DNA of 64,000 bases from Symsagittifera roscoffensis (Eukaryota; Xenacoelomorpha; Acoela; Convolutidae): NCBI RefSeq assembly GCF_963678635.1, contig NC_087066.1, positions 21,051,996-21,115,995 of the forward strand, read 5' to 3'. The notes below the pieces were generated by a model, which saw only the letters and a program-made list of their open reading frames with translations, was not told the origin of the DNA and ran no database searches. The position numbers were made by a program, and so were the translations under genes. This document shows positions 11,059 to 21,650 of this stretch, in pieces (positions within the stretch are counted from its first letter, which is position 1; every line of letters begins with the position of its first letter).

Positions 11059-11956
11059 GCACTTTACTATCGCTTAATAGTATATATTATGCATTTTTAC
11101 GAAAAAAAAACGGATTTGAATTTCTATCGAGCTGTTGCGAACTTGAGTTAAATATTTGCTTTTTTGCTCTTTTGTTCTTTAAATATATTTTCAATTTAAA
11201 ACTTTGTTTGTCACTTTTTTTTGTGAGAAAAGACATCCTCTTGCAGCCTCCGGTAGACGTAAAAAAACGCATTGACTTGACACGCATTTGAAAAATGCTG
11301 TCTCTAGCAATTTAATCCGGAACAATCGCTCCTTTGGATGGGACGCTAGGTTGGGACTAGGAGCTGGCAAACCCTTTAAAAAATTGCGTTGTATGCCTGC
11401 CGACAATTCAAAAATAAGTTTATAAAATGTAGATGGTCCAAAAAAAACAGATAAGTTTCACTTAAAATGATCGGTATTTCAAATTAAAATGGTCCGCTTA
11501 GATCAATTTTTGGGTCGAAACCAGTTCTCATTTCATATTTCATTTAAATTCAGCCAATGAATTTTTTATTGGCAGAAACTGTTTCAAGATCAAGTTCAGT
11601 TTTGGAAAAATCTAATCAGTTTTGGTAACTAATTTGAAACATGTCGGTCGGATTCGTTTTCAAGTTCATATCAAAGTAAGTCTAGACTGTCGACAAGGTC
11701 ATTTCTGTTCAAATCTGAAACGCATTCTGCAGCCTGCATGTTAATTCATTTTGGTTCGCAAAAATTTTGCTATGAAAGCTTTGATGTTTACCGGCGGTAT
11801 GGTTCCGAGTCCCTTTCAAGTAAGTTTCACTTTGCTATGATTCTAATTATTGGCATTAAAGGGGTTAAATTGTAGTGTTGTTATCTAACTTCGGTGTTAT
11901 ATGAGAGGTGGTTAAAAAAAGGGCTTAAAAACAGGGGGTGATAAGCTTGGGAACCG
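11059..11956 (+). repeat. 3' non-coding part of the MULE copy
   Basis: This stretch has no supported gene. From about 11365 to 11950 it matches 18135-18690 downstream of the second MULE fragment (shared CCTTTAAA-A-TGCGTTGTATG, CAGTTCTCATTTCATATTTC, GATGTTTACCG, CCCTTTCAAGTAAGTTTCAC). It is therefore the 3' portion of one mobile unit, not host sequence. Confidence 0.65.
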
Positions 11957-12305
11957 AAAAAAAACACAGAGAAAGAATATTTCTAACAATCTATTTATCC
12001 ATTCTAAGTCAATTATATTTCAAGCGTTTTCAGTAATTTTGAAAGTAGTAATTCAAGACTGCTTGGTTAGTGGAAAAAACACAGAGAAAGAATATTTCTG
12101 ACAGTCTCTTTATCCATTCTAACTCAATTATATTTCAAGCGTTTTCACTAATTTTGAAAGTAGTAATTCGAGACTACTAGGTTAGTGGAAAAAAAACACA
12201 GAGAAAGAATATTTCTGACATTCTATTTATCCATTCTAAGTCAATTATATTTCAAGCGTTTTCACTAATTTTGAAAATAGTAATTCAAGACTGCTAAAAT
12301 AGTGG
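11957..12305 (+). repeat. 115-bp tandem repeat, three copies
   Basis: Three head-to-tail units start at about 11957, 12073 and 12189 (spacings 115 and 117). Each reads from AAAAAACACAGAGAAAGAAT through TTTATCCATTCTAA-TCAAT to a TTAGTGG-like end. They differ by a few substitutions. Confidence 0.9.
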
Positions 12306-13270
12306 AACCTCGGCTAAGTTCTAAGGTTCAGAGGATGGTGACAAGTTTCACATTTTCCATTCAATTTGTTGTCAGCGTTCGCCTACATTAGTCATTTTTC
12401 GAATTATTTTATTATTTTAATCATGTTCAGAAAACCTCGAACATTAAAACCCCTAACGACCCTAAAGTTTTCTTTCCTTGTTTGTAAACCAATCCTCTGA
12501 AGTTTCACTAGTTTAAATTTGCGATCTCTTGTTTTTGAGCCAATCGTTGAATTTTAATTTGTCAGTATGGATCCTTAGATATCATACACGTATGATTTTC
12601 TACTTTTCCATATTTACGCGGACAACTTTGATTGATGATGGTCATGGCTATATGTATACGTGTGAATGTATTTTTGTGCGGCTTAAGTTGTTTCATTTAA
12701 TGTTTCAAACTAATATTGGGACATAATTATGTTGATTGTTGGTTATTTTGAGAGGATGAAACCTTAAAGTAGCAGCTCTGTTTTATCAGGTGAAAACATC
12801 TGACATTTCTTAGCAAAATGGATTTTAATATGGTTGGTCAACATGGTTGGTTGGTGACAGACCTGAAAAGAGGAAAAATAAAAATTTAAAGTGATTCATA
12901 GTTATCTAAAAACAATTTTTGATTTTTTCACATATTTTTGCAAAATTTGATTTTCTTCCTTGTGAAAATTTTAGTGTTAGGTGGATGCGCGGATCTAAAA
13001 TTTTCTCGGGGAGGAGGGGGGCAAATTTTCATTCTAATCGAACAATTTGATTGTCTCAGTTCTCTCAAATCCCTAGAACGACCTTTTTGACCAAACTTTT
13101 TGCGTCACAGGCAATGTTTAAAAAATGACAGGCCGAAAAAGCCTTTTTTTGAAATACGGCATGTTCAGATAACTTTGACCTTAAATCGCGTTTTTTGGTG
13201 TGCGCTTCCCCCTCAAAATTAGTAAGTATTTAGAATAATTTGAGGGTCCATCAGCCAATAATCGACATCT
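12306..13270. other. No recognisable gene
   Basis: This is AT-rich sequence. One 65-codon plus frame (12529-12726) has no recognisable domain. I see no repeat shared with the rest of the window. Confidence 0.45.
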
Positions 13271-13690
13271 CAAAGGAGTAGAAAAGGGTAACCCTAAGGA
13301 ACCAGATCTAAACTAGTATTTATCATTGGTTATTATTATGATGTTTTATCTTTATAAAATATTAAATACTAACCAATCATACTCCATAAAACTAACAACC
13401 TATTTATTTGTAAAGTGTTGAAACTACTTGTAGTTTCGACACCAAAACAATTTGAATTAAACTTAGAATACAGTTGTTCTCATTCTGGAACTAACTCGCG
13501 CAAACCGGTTTACACTAGACCTTTTGAGACTAGGAGATATAAGAGTAAGATTAAGATTGGTATTATACTAAGAAGTTGCACGAATCTATCCGGCCGAAAA
13601 TAAGATAGCGTGACGTGCAGACGGTGTACCTTATCTGAAATTACTCAATGAGTACATTAATCTATTCATAACTCACTTAATAGGGAGGGG
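13271..13690 (+). mobile_element. Diverged LTR fragment, opposite orientation to the main element
   Basis: From about 13288 the sequence is the reverse complement of the right part of the LTR at 21240-21650. It shares AACCAATCATA-TCCAT, TAAGAGTAAGATTA-GAT, a long run across GAAGTTGCACGAATCTATCC, and AGATAGCGTGACG-GCAGAC. It keeps the LTR hairpin (13415-13442). A purine-rich run AAAGGAGTAGAAAAGGG (13272-13288) directly precedes the expected LTR start and would suit a polypurine tract. The homology stops near 13680, so the LTR is truncated. Confidence 0.8.
13415..13442 (+). promoter_or_regulatory. Conserved LTR hairpin, diverged copy
   Basis: The arms GTGTTGAAACTAC and GTAGTTTCGACAC are separated by TT. 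Relative to the intact LTRs two base pairs are changed on both sides and pairing is kept, and one pair is lost. The role is unknown. Confidence 0.7.
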
Positions 13691-14838
13691 GGCACATCTA
13701 ATTATATCAGAAAAATTTTAAACAGTGCACTCGGATTTAAGAAAAAGAAGAGTTACAAAGGAATCATATTGCTGTATTATTCTGAAATCAATATAATGGA
13801 TTACACTTCTCCCAAATTAGATGAAATTTTCAAACACTTTTTTAGGAAAATAAGGTTTGAATAGTTTCGGCTGTTGCTATTTTGAAAAATAAAAGGGATT
13901 AATTAAACTCTGATTAGAAAACGTTACCTTGTGACTTTGATTTTCTTTATCATTTCTCCCCTATTTCTGGTACGCCTACAAGTTATTTTTTGCCTGGTTT
14001 TTCAGATTTATTTTTGAAGTTTATGAAACTCTCTATGTATTCTTCTCTAAATACTTCACTATACACCCCCAGCTTCCACTATCCTCCACATGGAGGGAGG
14101 CGGTAATTATATAGGAGTTTGATTGTTGATCTTATAATGAGGAAAGAGTTGAACGGGTAAATGGTATCGTTTTGCGAAATTATTGAAAGGTGAGTTGGTT
14201 TAGAATTCGAGTGAGTTGCGAGTAATGCGAAAGATGCTGCAATTTTTGTAGTTTGGTTGCAACTATTTTTTTTTCAGGTTTTAATCAAAAATAACTCATT
14301 ACGTGTTTTTAATCGAGTATAATTAATTTAAACATTATTAAAAACGAATTATGATGGAATTAAAATTCATTTCAGGTTTTAAATACGAGAAAAAATACGT
14401 TTTAATGGAATTTATATTGGCTATGTAATCCAATCTTTTTTCCTTGGAAAACTCTAGTGCGGATTACTCTGTCTGTAAAAGATGTTTTTTATCAATCCAG
14501 CTGATCCTTGAGTTTTCATAGTAACAAAAATTTATAGAAACACAAATTTTTTCGAATAGTTTTGAAAATGTCACTAATTTATTTCCCATTTCAGCGTTTT
14601 TTTCTTTGACACCTTATCAACATATTAACTTGGGTATAAAAATTCTATTCGCACATAGTTTTATAAAAATACATAATTAATTCTAGTCAGGATTTTTGAA
14701 GTAAAAAAGATTTCAAAATGGATTTTGATGTAACGCTGAAAGTAAAACAACTGGAAGTGAATAGCCTATGAATGAAACGATTTTAGCTACTTTAATAACC
14801 TTATTTAAAAAAATAGGGCAACTGAAATTAACTAGCGG
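13690..14838 (+). repeat. 1.17-kb tandem repeat, copy 1
   Basis: This aligns with 14839-15945 at an offset of about 1168. Shared landmarks are GGCTGTTGCT, GTGAGTTGGTTTAGAATTCG, TGGTTGCAACTATTTTT, CAGGTTTTAATCAAAAATAA, ATGTAATCCAATCTTTTT, and GATTTTGATGTAAC. No open frame is conserved between copies, so it is probably non-coding or long dead. Confidence 0.8.
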
Positions 14839-15945
14839 GTACACGTCTTATGATATCAGAAAACTGTTGTTAGCGCCCTCGTAATATAGAAAAAAATCTC
14901 AGATTGCAAGTGAGTCAATAAAATTTAACATCCGTGCCCAGAAAAATTTGGAATGAATCATGTCCTTGCGGGTTTCTCAAATCAAAATAAGGAATTAGTA
15001 TTCCCCTAAAAACTAGATGACTTTTAGAAACGTTTTTCAGGAAGTTCATATTTGAAAGTTTTGGCTGTTGCTGTTATAAAAATACAAGGGATTAATTATA
15101 CTGATAAAAAACATTAATTTTTGAGTTTCAATTTTCTTCATAAATTTTCAACTGTTATCTCGTACATTTTTCTGTTCCTTTTTTCCCGTTGTTTCAGGTT
15201 TCTTTTTAAAAAAATTTGAAACTCTGCATCTAATCTGTTGCACATACTTCACTTCTTGGAGGGGGCGATGAACATGTAGGAGTTTGATTGTTGGTGTTAA
15301 AATGAGGAGAGACAATTGAAAGGGTAAATGGTATCGTTTTCCAAATTTATTGAAATGTGAGTTGGTTTAGAATTCGAGTAAGTTGCGAGTAATGTAGAAG
15401 ATGCTGCAAAGTTTGTAAATTGGTTGCAACTATTTTTTCAGGTTTTAATCAAAAATAACTGTTTGTGTTTATAATTTTTTATAGTCTATTTTAATTTTTA
15501 TTACAAAAGAATTATGATAGAATCAAAATCCATTCCAGGTTTCGAAAGCGTGAAAAACTGTATTTTAATGGAGTTCTTTTCGGCTATGTAATCCAATCTT
15601 TTTTTCTTGGAATACTCTAGTGGGTGTTAATCTCTCTGTAAGATATACTTATTCACTCCTGCTGATCTTTAGGTTTTCATAGTAAAATTTTTTTTTAGAA
15701 AAACCTACATATTTTCTCAAATGTTTTTGAAAAATTCACTAATTGATTTCCAATTTCATTAAAAAATTATTTTTTGAACAGCTTATCAACATATTAATCT
15801 GCTAAAAAAAATAATTTACCCATATTTTTTGTTAAAAAATTACGTAACTAGTTTTTTAGACCGGATTTCTGAAGTAAAATAGATTTAAAAATGGATTTTG
15901 ATGTAACACTGGAAGTAAGCAACTGGAATTGAAAAGCCCATGAAT
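14839..15945 (+). repeat. 1.17-kb tandem repeat, copy 2
   Basis: This is the second copy. It is clearly diverged from copy 1 by substitutions and short indels, with the same order of landmarks. It ends at a shared CATGAATGAAACG motif. Confidence 0.8.
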
Positions 15946-16300
15946 GAAACGCGATGTGGCAATAATTTATTTTAATGGAACCTTTTTTTTGCTCTGTAAT
16001 CCAATCTTTTGTTCCTCTGAAAACTCTGGTATGTTTTTATTTTCCGTTAAATGATGTTTACTCAATCCAGTTGATGCCTAAGTTTTCATAATTGAAAAGT
16101 ATTAGAAAAAAAAAACAATTTTTTTTTCAGAAATTTGAAATTTCACTAATTGAATTTTTATTTCATAATTTAATTTTAGGTGTTTTAGCAACATAATATT
16201 CCGCAAGTTATACGCGCATATAAATTTTCAAATTCTAGTAATTAAATTCTGTCCGGTGTTTTAAAGTAGAATAGATTTTGATGTATTTTTTTAATTATCA
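15946..16300 (+). repeat. 1.17-kb tandem repeat, partial third copy
   Basis: This matches only the last third of the unit (TTTTAATGGAA, TGTAATCCAATCTTTT, TTTCATAATT, ending near GATTTTGATGTA). It is the most diverged of the three copies. Confidence 0.65.
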
Positions 16301-17435
16301 GAATGATGCAAATCGGTAGAAATAAGCACAAATGTTTTTTCGCAAGGCTTCCATATTTTCAAAATCCTGCTTGGTGGCTTGCCTCATAACTTTGTCAAGA
16401 AAACAGTAGACAGCGGCTGTGCTCGTCGGAAAATTTCTACCATGTTCATTGGAACAGTTTGTTAAAACCTTTTTTTTTCATATTCGTGTTGAGAAAAAAG
16501 ATAACAAGAAAAATTGAAAAGAGCAAAGAACAACAAGGTTCTCCATTAGTTTTTCCTTCTTTTGAATTTTAACTTTTGATTGAAAAAAAAATGTTTCATG
16601 GCCAAAAATGCGCAGAACAGAGCTTCAAATTTTTTTTGATGCAGAAAAATCAAGTTCTCACGGCTCAATTGAAAATTTATCTCACCTACTCGCTTGCTTT
16701 TCTTGCACAAAGTTGGTAAATTTTGCAGCATTGAAAATTCATAGTCATTATCCGAGCAGAAGTGACTTGAGCATGGCGAACTTAATGCGGTAAAATAGCT
16801 GGTTGATGGTTGATTTTTTTCAAAGATTTGGCTGCCATTTGCTTCAAATCAGTTTTTTGTGATTATTCTGGAATGCAGTAAATAATAAATTTTTTCGGAT
16901 ATTCTCCTGTTTCTGGGTTCGCAACTCATTTTCAGGATTATTCATGTAGTTCAATTCTAATTCAATAGTTTTCCCGCTCAATATAGTTTTCCCGAGAGAT
17001 TGTCGTACATTTTTTTGTCTTCTCAAGTGTGCGGTACACTTTTATGTCTTCTATCTCATTGGTGGTCAGTTAGCCATACATTATATGATCAAGACCAATA
17101 CATTAAAGACCAAAAAAGGCACAGACTAACTGACCTAAAAAGTTTTATCACTCAAGCAAAATCAATTTTGACTTCAATTAAAAGTGATGGAATACTTTTT
17201 AGTTTTTTTAAATTTGTGTCAGTTCGTAAAATCAAAAACAATGTTAATTGTTCCAATTTTCAAAGAAAATGAGGAATATATATGTCTGGTGTGGTTCCTA
17301 GCTAGAACAATTTTACTAAACTTAAGAGTTTATTGGTTTTGATCCGGAAACTGTTCGTTCGGTAAGCGAGTGAGCTTGCACTAAACTGCGAATGGCTTTT
17401 CTGCTGCTCGAGTGATATTTTGATGGTTTCAAAAC
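16301..17435. other. No recognisable gene
   Basis: This is AT-rich sequence with short overlapping frames on both strands (the longest is 90 codons, 17000-17272 plus) and no recognisable domain. A perfect 10-bp inverted repeat GGTCAGTTAG/CTAACTGACC sits at 17064-17073 and 17126-17135. Confidence 0.45.
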
Positions 17436-17439
17436 GCAA

Positions 17440-17745
17440 AAAAATTATGCGTTACAAATTATCTGCACTCGTATTGTTCCAAAATGAATTGAATGAATTG
17501 AAGCAAGCTAATTGGTCTTATTAGTTCCATACACGACTCAAAATTAAACTATTAAAATTAGAAATTATCAGACTATATTTCGTAGTTTGTTAAAATTTCA
17601 TTAACCAAAGACTAAATCAGACCAATTGATGTGCAGTTGGAACCTTCTGGTTGTTTGCTAAAACAAGCAGTCTTGTTTTGTTATAGGGTAGTCACATTTT
17701 TCAGGGCTCCAAGTTGATACAAAAAGTCTTTTTAATTGTTATTTT
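17440..17745 (+). repeat. Decayed Helentron-like ends
   Basis: This is a diverged counterpart of 2090-2392 (GTTCCAAAAT, TTAGTTCCATACACGA, then GCAGTTGGAACCTTC and AAACAAGCAGTCTTGTT ending near 17677). It is followed by a second weak end (TTTTTCAGGGCTCCAAG, TTGATACAAAAAGTCTTTTT). Two 3' ends close together again suggest end-to-end insertion. Confidence 0.5.
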
Positions 17746-17904
17746 GAAATTGGTGCGTTGAATTGTTTCATATCAGTGTATGAACGGCGAATAAAGTATA
17801 AAAAATTTCATATATTTAAGAATTGCCTGAACTTCAGAAAAGTTTAGAAGAAAAACATTGTTTTTTTTGCCAAACTGAATGAAAAAAGACTAATAGGAAA
17901 TGTG

Positions 17905-18695
17905 AAGCGCCATATAACAGTCTATTTAATTTTTCTAGCGCACTGCAAATTGTTTCATTTCGGCCAAAACAACAAATGCTGCAGAGGGCTGGCATTATGG
18001 CATACAGTCATACTTCAGTGGATCGCATACCAGTATATGGAAAATGATTGCAAATTTGCAAAAAAGACGCTTCCGTCCAAAAATATCGCCTCGGATGGGC
18101 ACCAATTTACGAAGAAGAAAAAATAACGGGTGCCCAACGAAAACCCTTTAAACAGTGCGTTGTATGCCGACAATTCAAAAAAAGTTGACAAAATTTAGAT
18201 GGTTCGAAAAAATAGTAAAAGATTTTTAAAAAAAGCGGTATTTCAATTTAAAAGATCAACTTTTGGGTCACAACCAGTTCTCATTTCATATTTCATTTAA
18301 ATTCAGCCAGTTAATCTTTTATTGGCAGGAACTGTTCCAAGATCAAGTTCATTTTTGGAAAAATCTGATCGGTTTTGGTAACTACTTTGAATCATGTCGG
18401 TCGGATTAGTTTTCAAGTTCATATCAAAGTCTAGACTATCGGCAAGGTCATTTCTGTTCCAATCTAAACCGTATTTAGCAGCGTGCAAGTTAATTCATTT
18501 TGGTTCGCAAAAATTTTCGCAATTAAATTTTTGATGTTTACCGACAATATGGTTCCGAATCCCTTTCAAGTAAGTTTCACTTGGATTCTAACAATTGGAA
18601 TTAAAAACGGGTTAAATTGTAGTGGGGTTATATGAGAGGGAGTTAAGAAAAAGTGGGTTGAAAAACAAGGGGTGAGAAGCTTGGGAATCGCAATT
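17905..18695 (+). pseudogene. Second MULE copy, internally deleted
   Basis: A 74-codon frame (17902-18126) reads RGLALWHTVILQW in one frame. In the alternative frame it is the same nucleotide block as the MULE C-terminal EGWH region at 10858-11030 (GCAGAGGGCTGGCATTATGG). The FLYWCH and catalytic regions are absent. The downstream 18135-18690 sequence matches the first copy's 3' portion. This looks like a non-autonomous deletion derivative, or a decayed copy, of the element at 9786. Confidence 0.7.
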
Positions 18696-20312
18696 CAGTG
18701 CCCCGAAAATCAAATGTGTCAGGTCGCCATAATTAAAGCAGTCTTGATTTGTTGGTTTTAGGCTAGCAAGTGTTTAAGCTTTTCTGCTTGTGAAGAGTTT
18801 GATATTGAGCCTTTAAATCACAATTTCCGTTCTGATTTCGTCTTTTAGTTTTAGTTAGGCGTCAATTTCTTGCAGTGAGGTTGAATTTGTTTCGGATGCC
18901 TAATGGATGGAGATGATAGTTTTTTAGTTAATGAAGTTAGTTGTCTGAAAACCATCATTTGCGGCTAACAATAGATTAATTTTCCCCGAATTTTTGGGCA
19001 CGCTGATGCTTCAGCACATTGATATTTTACCAAATTATCGAAAAGAATTATTTTAAGAAACGAGAACGAAAAAAAGTTCTAACATTCAATGCAAGAAAAT
19101 TTTTTTTCGATGAAAGAAAATCTCCATAAGTCAAACTTTTACCGTCATCATAAAAGTGGTGCTAACAATGTTGGTTTGTTTTCGATTAATTTTGTGTCAG
19201 TTTTTTTTTCAATAAAATAAGCAATTGTAAAATTATGATTTGCCGATTTTTTTGACCTGTTGGTTTCCTAGAAACTGAGGCATTTTGTTCTAAAATGTGA
19301 TATATGAATTTTTTTGTTTAGAGCTGAACAGATATGTGCAACACTTCTGGATAAAATTCCTTGTGATGTCAAAACAAAAAAATCAGTTTGTATGTTCCAG
19401 GTCTGAATCAGGCCTTGAGCAGGTCTGCATTTGTGACAAAATCCATACCTGCATCAGCCCTGATTCAGACATGTACTTGCCCAACCAAAACAATGACCGT
19501 ATCTGGACAAGATCTGAAATAGGCAAGTTTTTCAGATGCTCAGATCTGGGTTCTGACTCACTAAAATCCATTCGAATCTCAGTTACATCCATCTGAATCT
19601 CAGTTGAATCCATTTTAGAAGGCCCAGCAGCAGATTGTCTAAAAATCTTTTCAATTAAAAACACGTGCCAGATACAATTGGCATTTTCTCTTGAGCTCCA
19701 GAAACATGAGTTGGTTTGAATCAACTTAAAAGCTGAAAGAAAATAAAAGAATATAAAATAATGGAATGTAAAGTCATGTGGCACAATTAATACACCTGCT
19801 AAGCAATGCATACTTTCTGAATCATTTTTTCCAATTTCTACAGGCCGTGGGGAATCTAGTTTTTATTTTCAGTCACCTGAGTTTTCGTCCCTGAGTTTTT
19901 ACAATCACATTAGTCGAAAGCTCTACATCGGTAGAATTTATTTCTACACGTGCTTATCAAAACGGAAAAAATGATGTGATTTTTAACGAGTGATAATGTT
20001 ATTAGATAAAATGGCTATTTTAAACAAAAAAAAAACAGGACACGTGGCAAAACTTGAAAATCCATTCAAAAAAAAATTCATTGCTTATTCAGGGTACTTA
20101 AACAAAAAAAAAGAATTTAGTAATAAAAATTAAGTCGTTAAAGTAGTTAAAGTAGTAAGTCTTTAAACTTAATGGTTTAAGACTGGGCATATCTGTATTT
20201 TTAAATTTCTCTAACATTTTTTGTATCATCCAGGTCTGAAGATGTATATTGCAAATGAGGACAGATATGCAATCTCACAACGAATGGATTAACCCTGGAC
20301 ATATCTCTATTG
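18696..20312. other. No gene; inverted-repeat rich patch
   Basis: Nothing here is recognisable as a gene. At 19401-19412 and 19459-19470 GTCTGAATCAGG and CCTGATTCAGAC form a perfect 12-bp inverted repeat with a nested GCAGGT/ACCTGC pair. Around 19500-19620 AGATCTG and CATC-GAATCTCAGTT-type motifs recur. Overlapping 99- and 142-codon frames on opposite strands are probably by-products of this repetitiveness. Confidence 0.45.
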
Positions 20313-20708
20313 TTTTTTTTTCTGTACGGTGTAGCTAAAATTTCGAACATCCTAAATCCACCTCAAAAAGTCTAATCATAAAGAACTCGAACTTAAAAGA
20401 ATTTGTAAATAGAATAATTAATCATTCGAGATTTATTAATCATTTGAGAATAAATTGTATGCATGGAGTTGTTTATTAAAAACTTTTTCTAGCATTTAGG
20501 GTTCGTTCCACTTGAGTTCAACAAGTAAAGAAATTCAAAGCAAAATTAACTTGCGTCAAGATGGTCAAAACATATCGAGCTTGGTTCGAGAATGACAAAA
20601 TATACCATGTCGAAGCATCAGTCGCAAATCCTCGTCGCGGAAAAATCTCTTTCGGTCGAGCCGGTCCCTGATATTTTTTGGCGGCGTCGCGGTTTTTTTT
20701 ATTCGTTC

Positions 20709-20880
20709 GCGCCAGTTGCGGCTAAAATTCCTTCGATTGCGCGGGTCGCAGTTAATTTCAATGGTTTGCGCCGGTCGGATAACTTCCCCTCGGTCGCGTC
20801 TGTTTCGGTTAATTGTCCATCAGTCGCAGCGGGCGCTGTCAATTTTCCTTTCGTCGCGCTGGTCGCGGACGCACTGCTGG
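20709..20880 (-). repeat. CpG-rich 30-bp minisatellite in the LTR
   Basis: There are about six degenerate units of 28-30 bases starting GCGCCAG, GCGCGGG, GCGCCGG, GCGTCTG, GCAGCGG, GCGCTGG. The period is ten codons, so both strands carry open frames with a ten-residue repeat (on the minus strand ATKGKLTAPA, ATDGQLTETD, ATEGKLSDRR). I interpret this as a minisatellite rather than a gene. The same array lies at 39030-39201. Confidence 0.8.
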
Positions 20881-21490
20881 TCTGCCAAGTCTGGAAAACC
20901 ACAAAATTGATCCGGGAGGCTATTTGAGCTCACGAGATAGAAAAAAAACAGATACGCTTTAGTCATGAACTCAATTTGATATCAGGTCTCTTTAACTTCA
21001 CCATATGGTACCTAGCAACCAACGGCCACCTCCAAAAAGAACTATTTTGTTTATATGAAACTCGATAGAAAGTTGCTGAAATCTTTTAGAGGGAGGGTCG
21101 CATTGATATTCTAGGCAGCTTTGGAAAAGATTAATTGCAGATAATGACTTATCTTGTACCTTTTCTTTAAAAATAAAAAATAATTTGTGTCATTTTTGCA
21201 GTCTAATGCCTACAGTTGCTTCTTGAGTTATGACCGATGTGGTTAACTCATAGAGTAATTTCGGATAGGGTACACCGTCTGCTCGTCACGCTATCTTATT
21301 TTCGGCCGGATAGATTCGTGCAACTTCTTAGTCTACTACCGATCCTAATCTTACTCTTATACTTTCTAGTCTCAGGGTGTTCAACTAGTCTCTGCTAGGC
21401 TCAATAGATCTAGGGTATACTGGTTCATTGCGGCTGCTGAAGTTCTCTTGGAGAGGCAACTAATTTCTAAGTTAAATTCAAATCTCTCTG

Positions 21491-21518
21491 GTGCTGAAAT
21501 TACAAGTAATTTCAGCAC
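21491..21518 (-). promoter_or_regulatory. Perfect LTR palindrome (13-bp arms)
   Basis: The arms GTGCTGAAATTAC and GTAATTTCAGCAC are separated by AA. The palindrome is present identically in the other LTR (39813-39840) and, with paired base changes, in the old LTR fragment at 13415. It could be an RNA hairpin or a protein-binding palindrome. Confidence 0.8.
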
Positions 21519-21650
21519 TTACAAATAAGTGGGTTGTTAGTTAGATGGATTATGATTGGTTAATATTAAATATTTTACAGTGGTAAATTATCCAATTTAT
21601 CCAATTATAAAATGTAGTTTAGATGAGGTTCCACCCATCCGGGTTTTACA

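Larger units (their letters stand above)
20323..21650 (-). repeat. 3' LTR (1328 bp)
   Basis: This LTR is bounded on the plus strand by TGTACGGTGT and GGGTTTTACA, giving TGTA...TACA termini that suit LTR ends. It is a direct repeat of 38645-39886. Over the comparable 1.24 kb I count five substitutions and two homopolymer length differences. It contains a CpG-rich minisatellite and a perfect palindrome. The left border is uncertain by about 10 bases, because both LTR copies are preceded by a T run and C. Confidence 0.9.

Noticed and set aside
19383-19811. 142-codon minus ORF as a gene
   Set aside because: It overlaps a 99-codon plus ORF in an inverted-repeat patch with recurring GAATC/AGATCTG motifs. 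No domain is visible and no copy is conserved elsewhere.
20592-20927. 111-codon plus ORF (and the matching frame at 38914) as a conserved gene
   Set aside because: It lies in the LTR minisatellite with a ten-codon period. Openness on both strands follows from the repeat, and identity between the copies follows from the LTR duplication.
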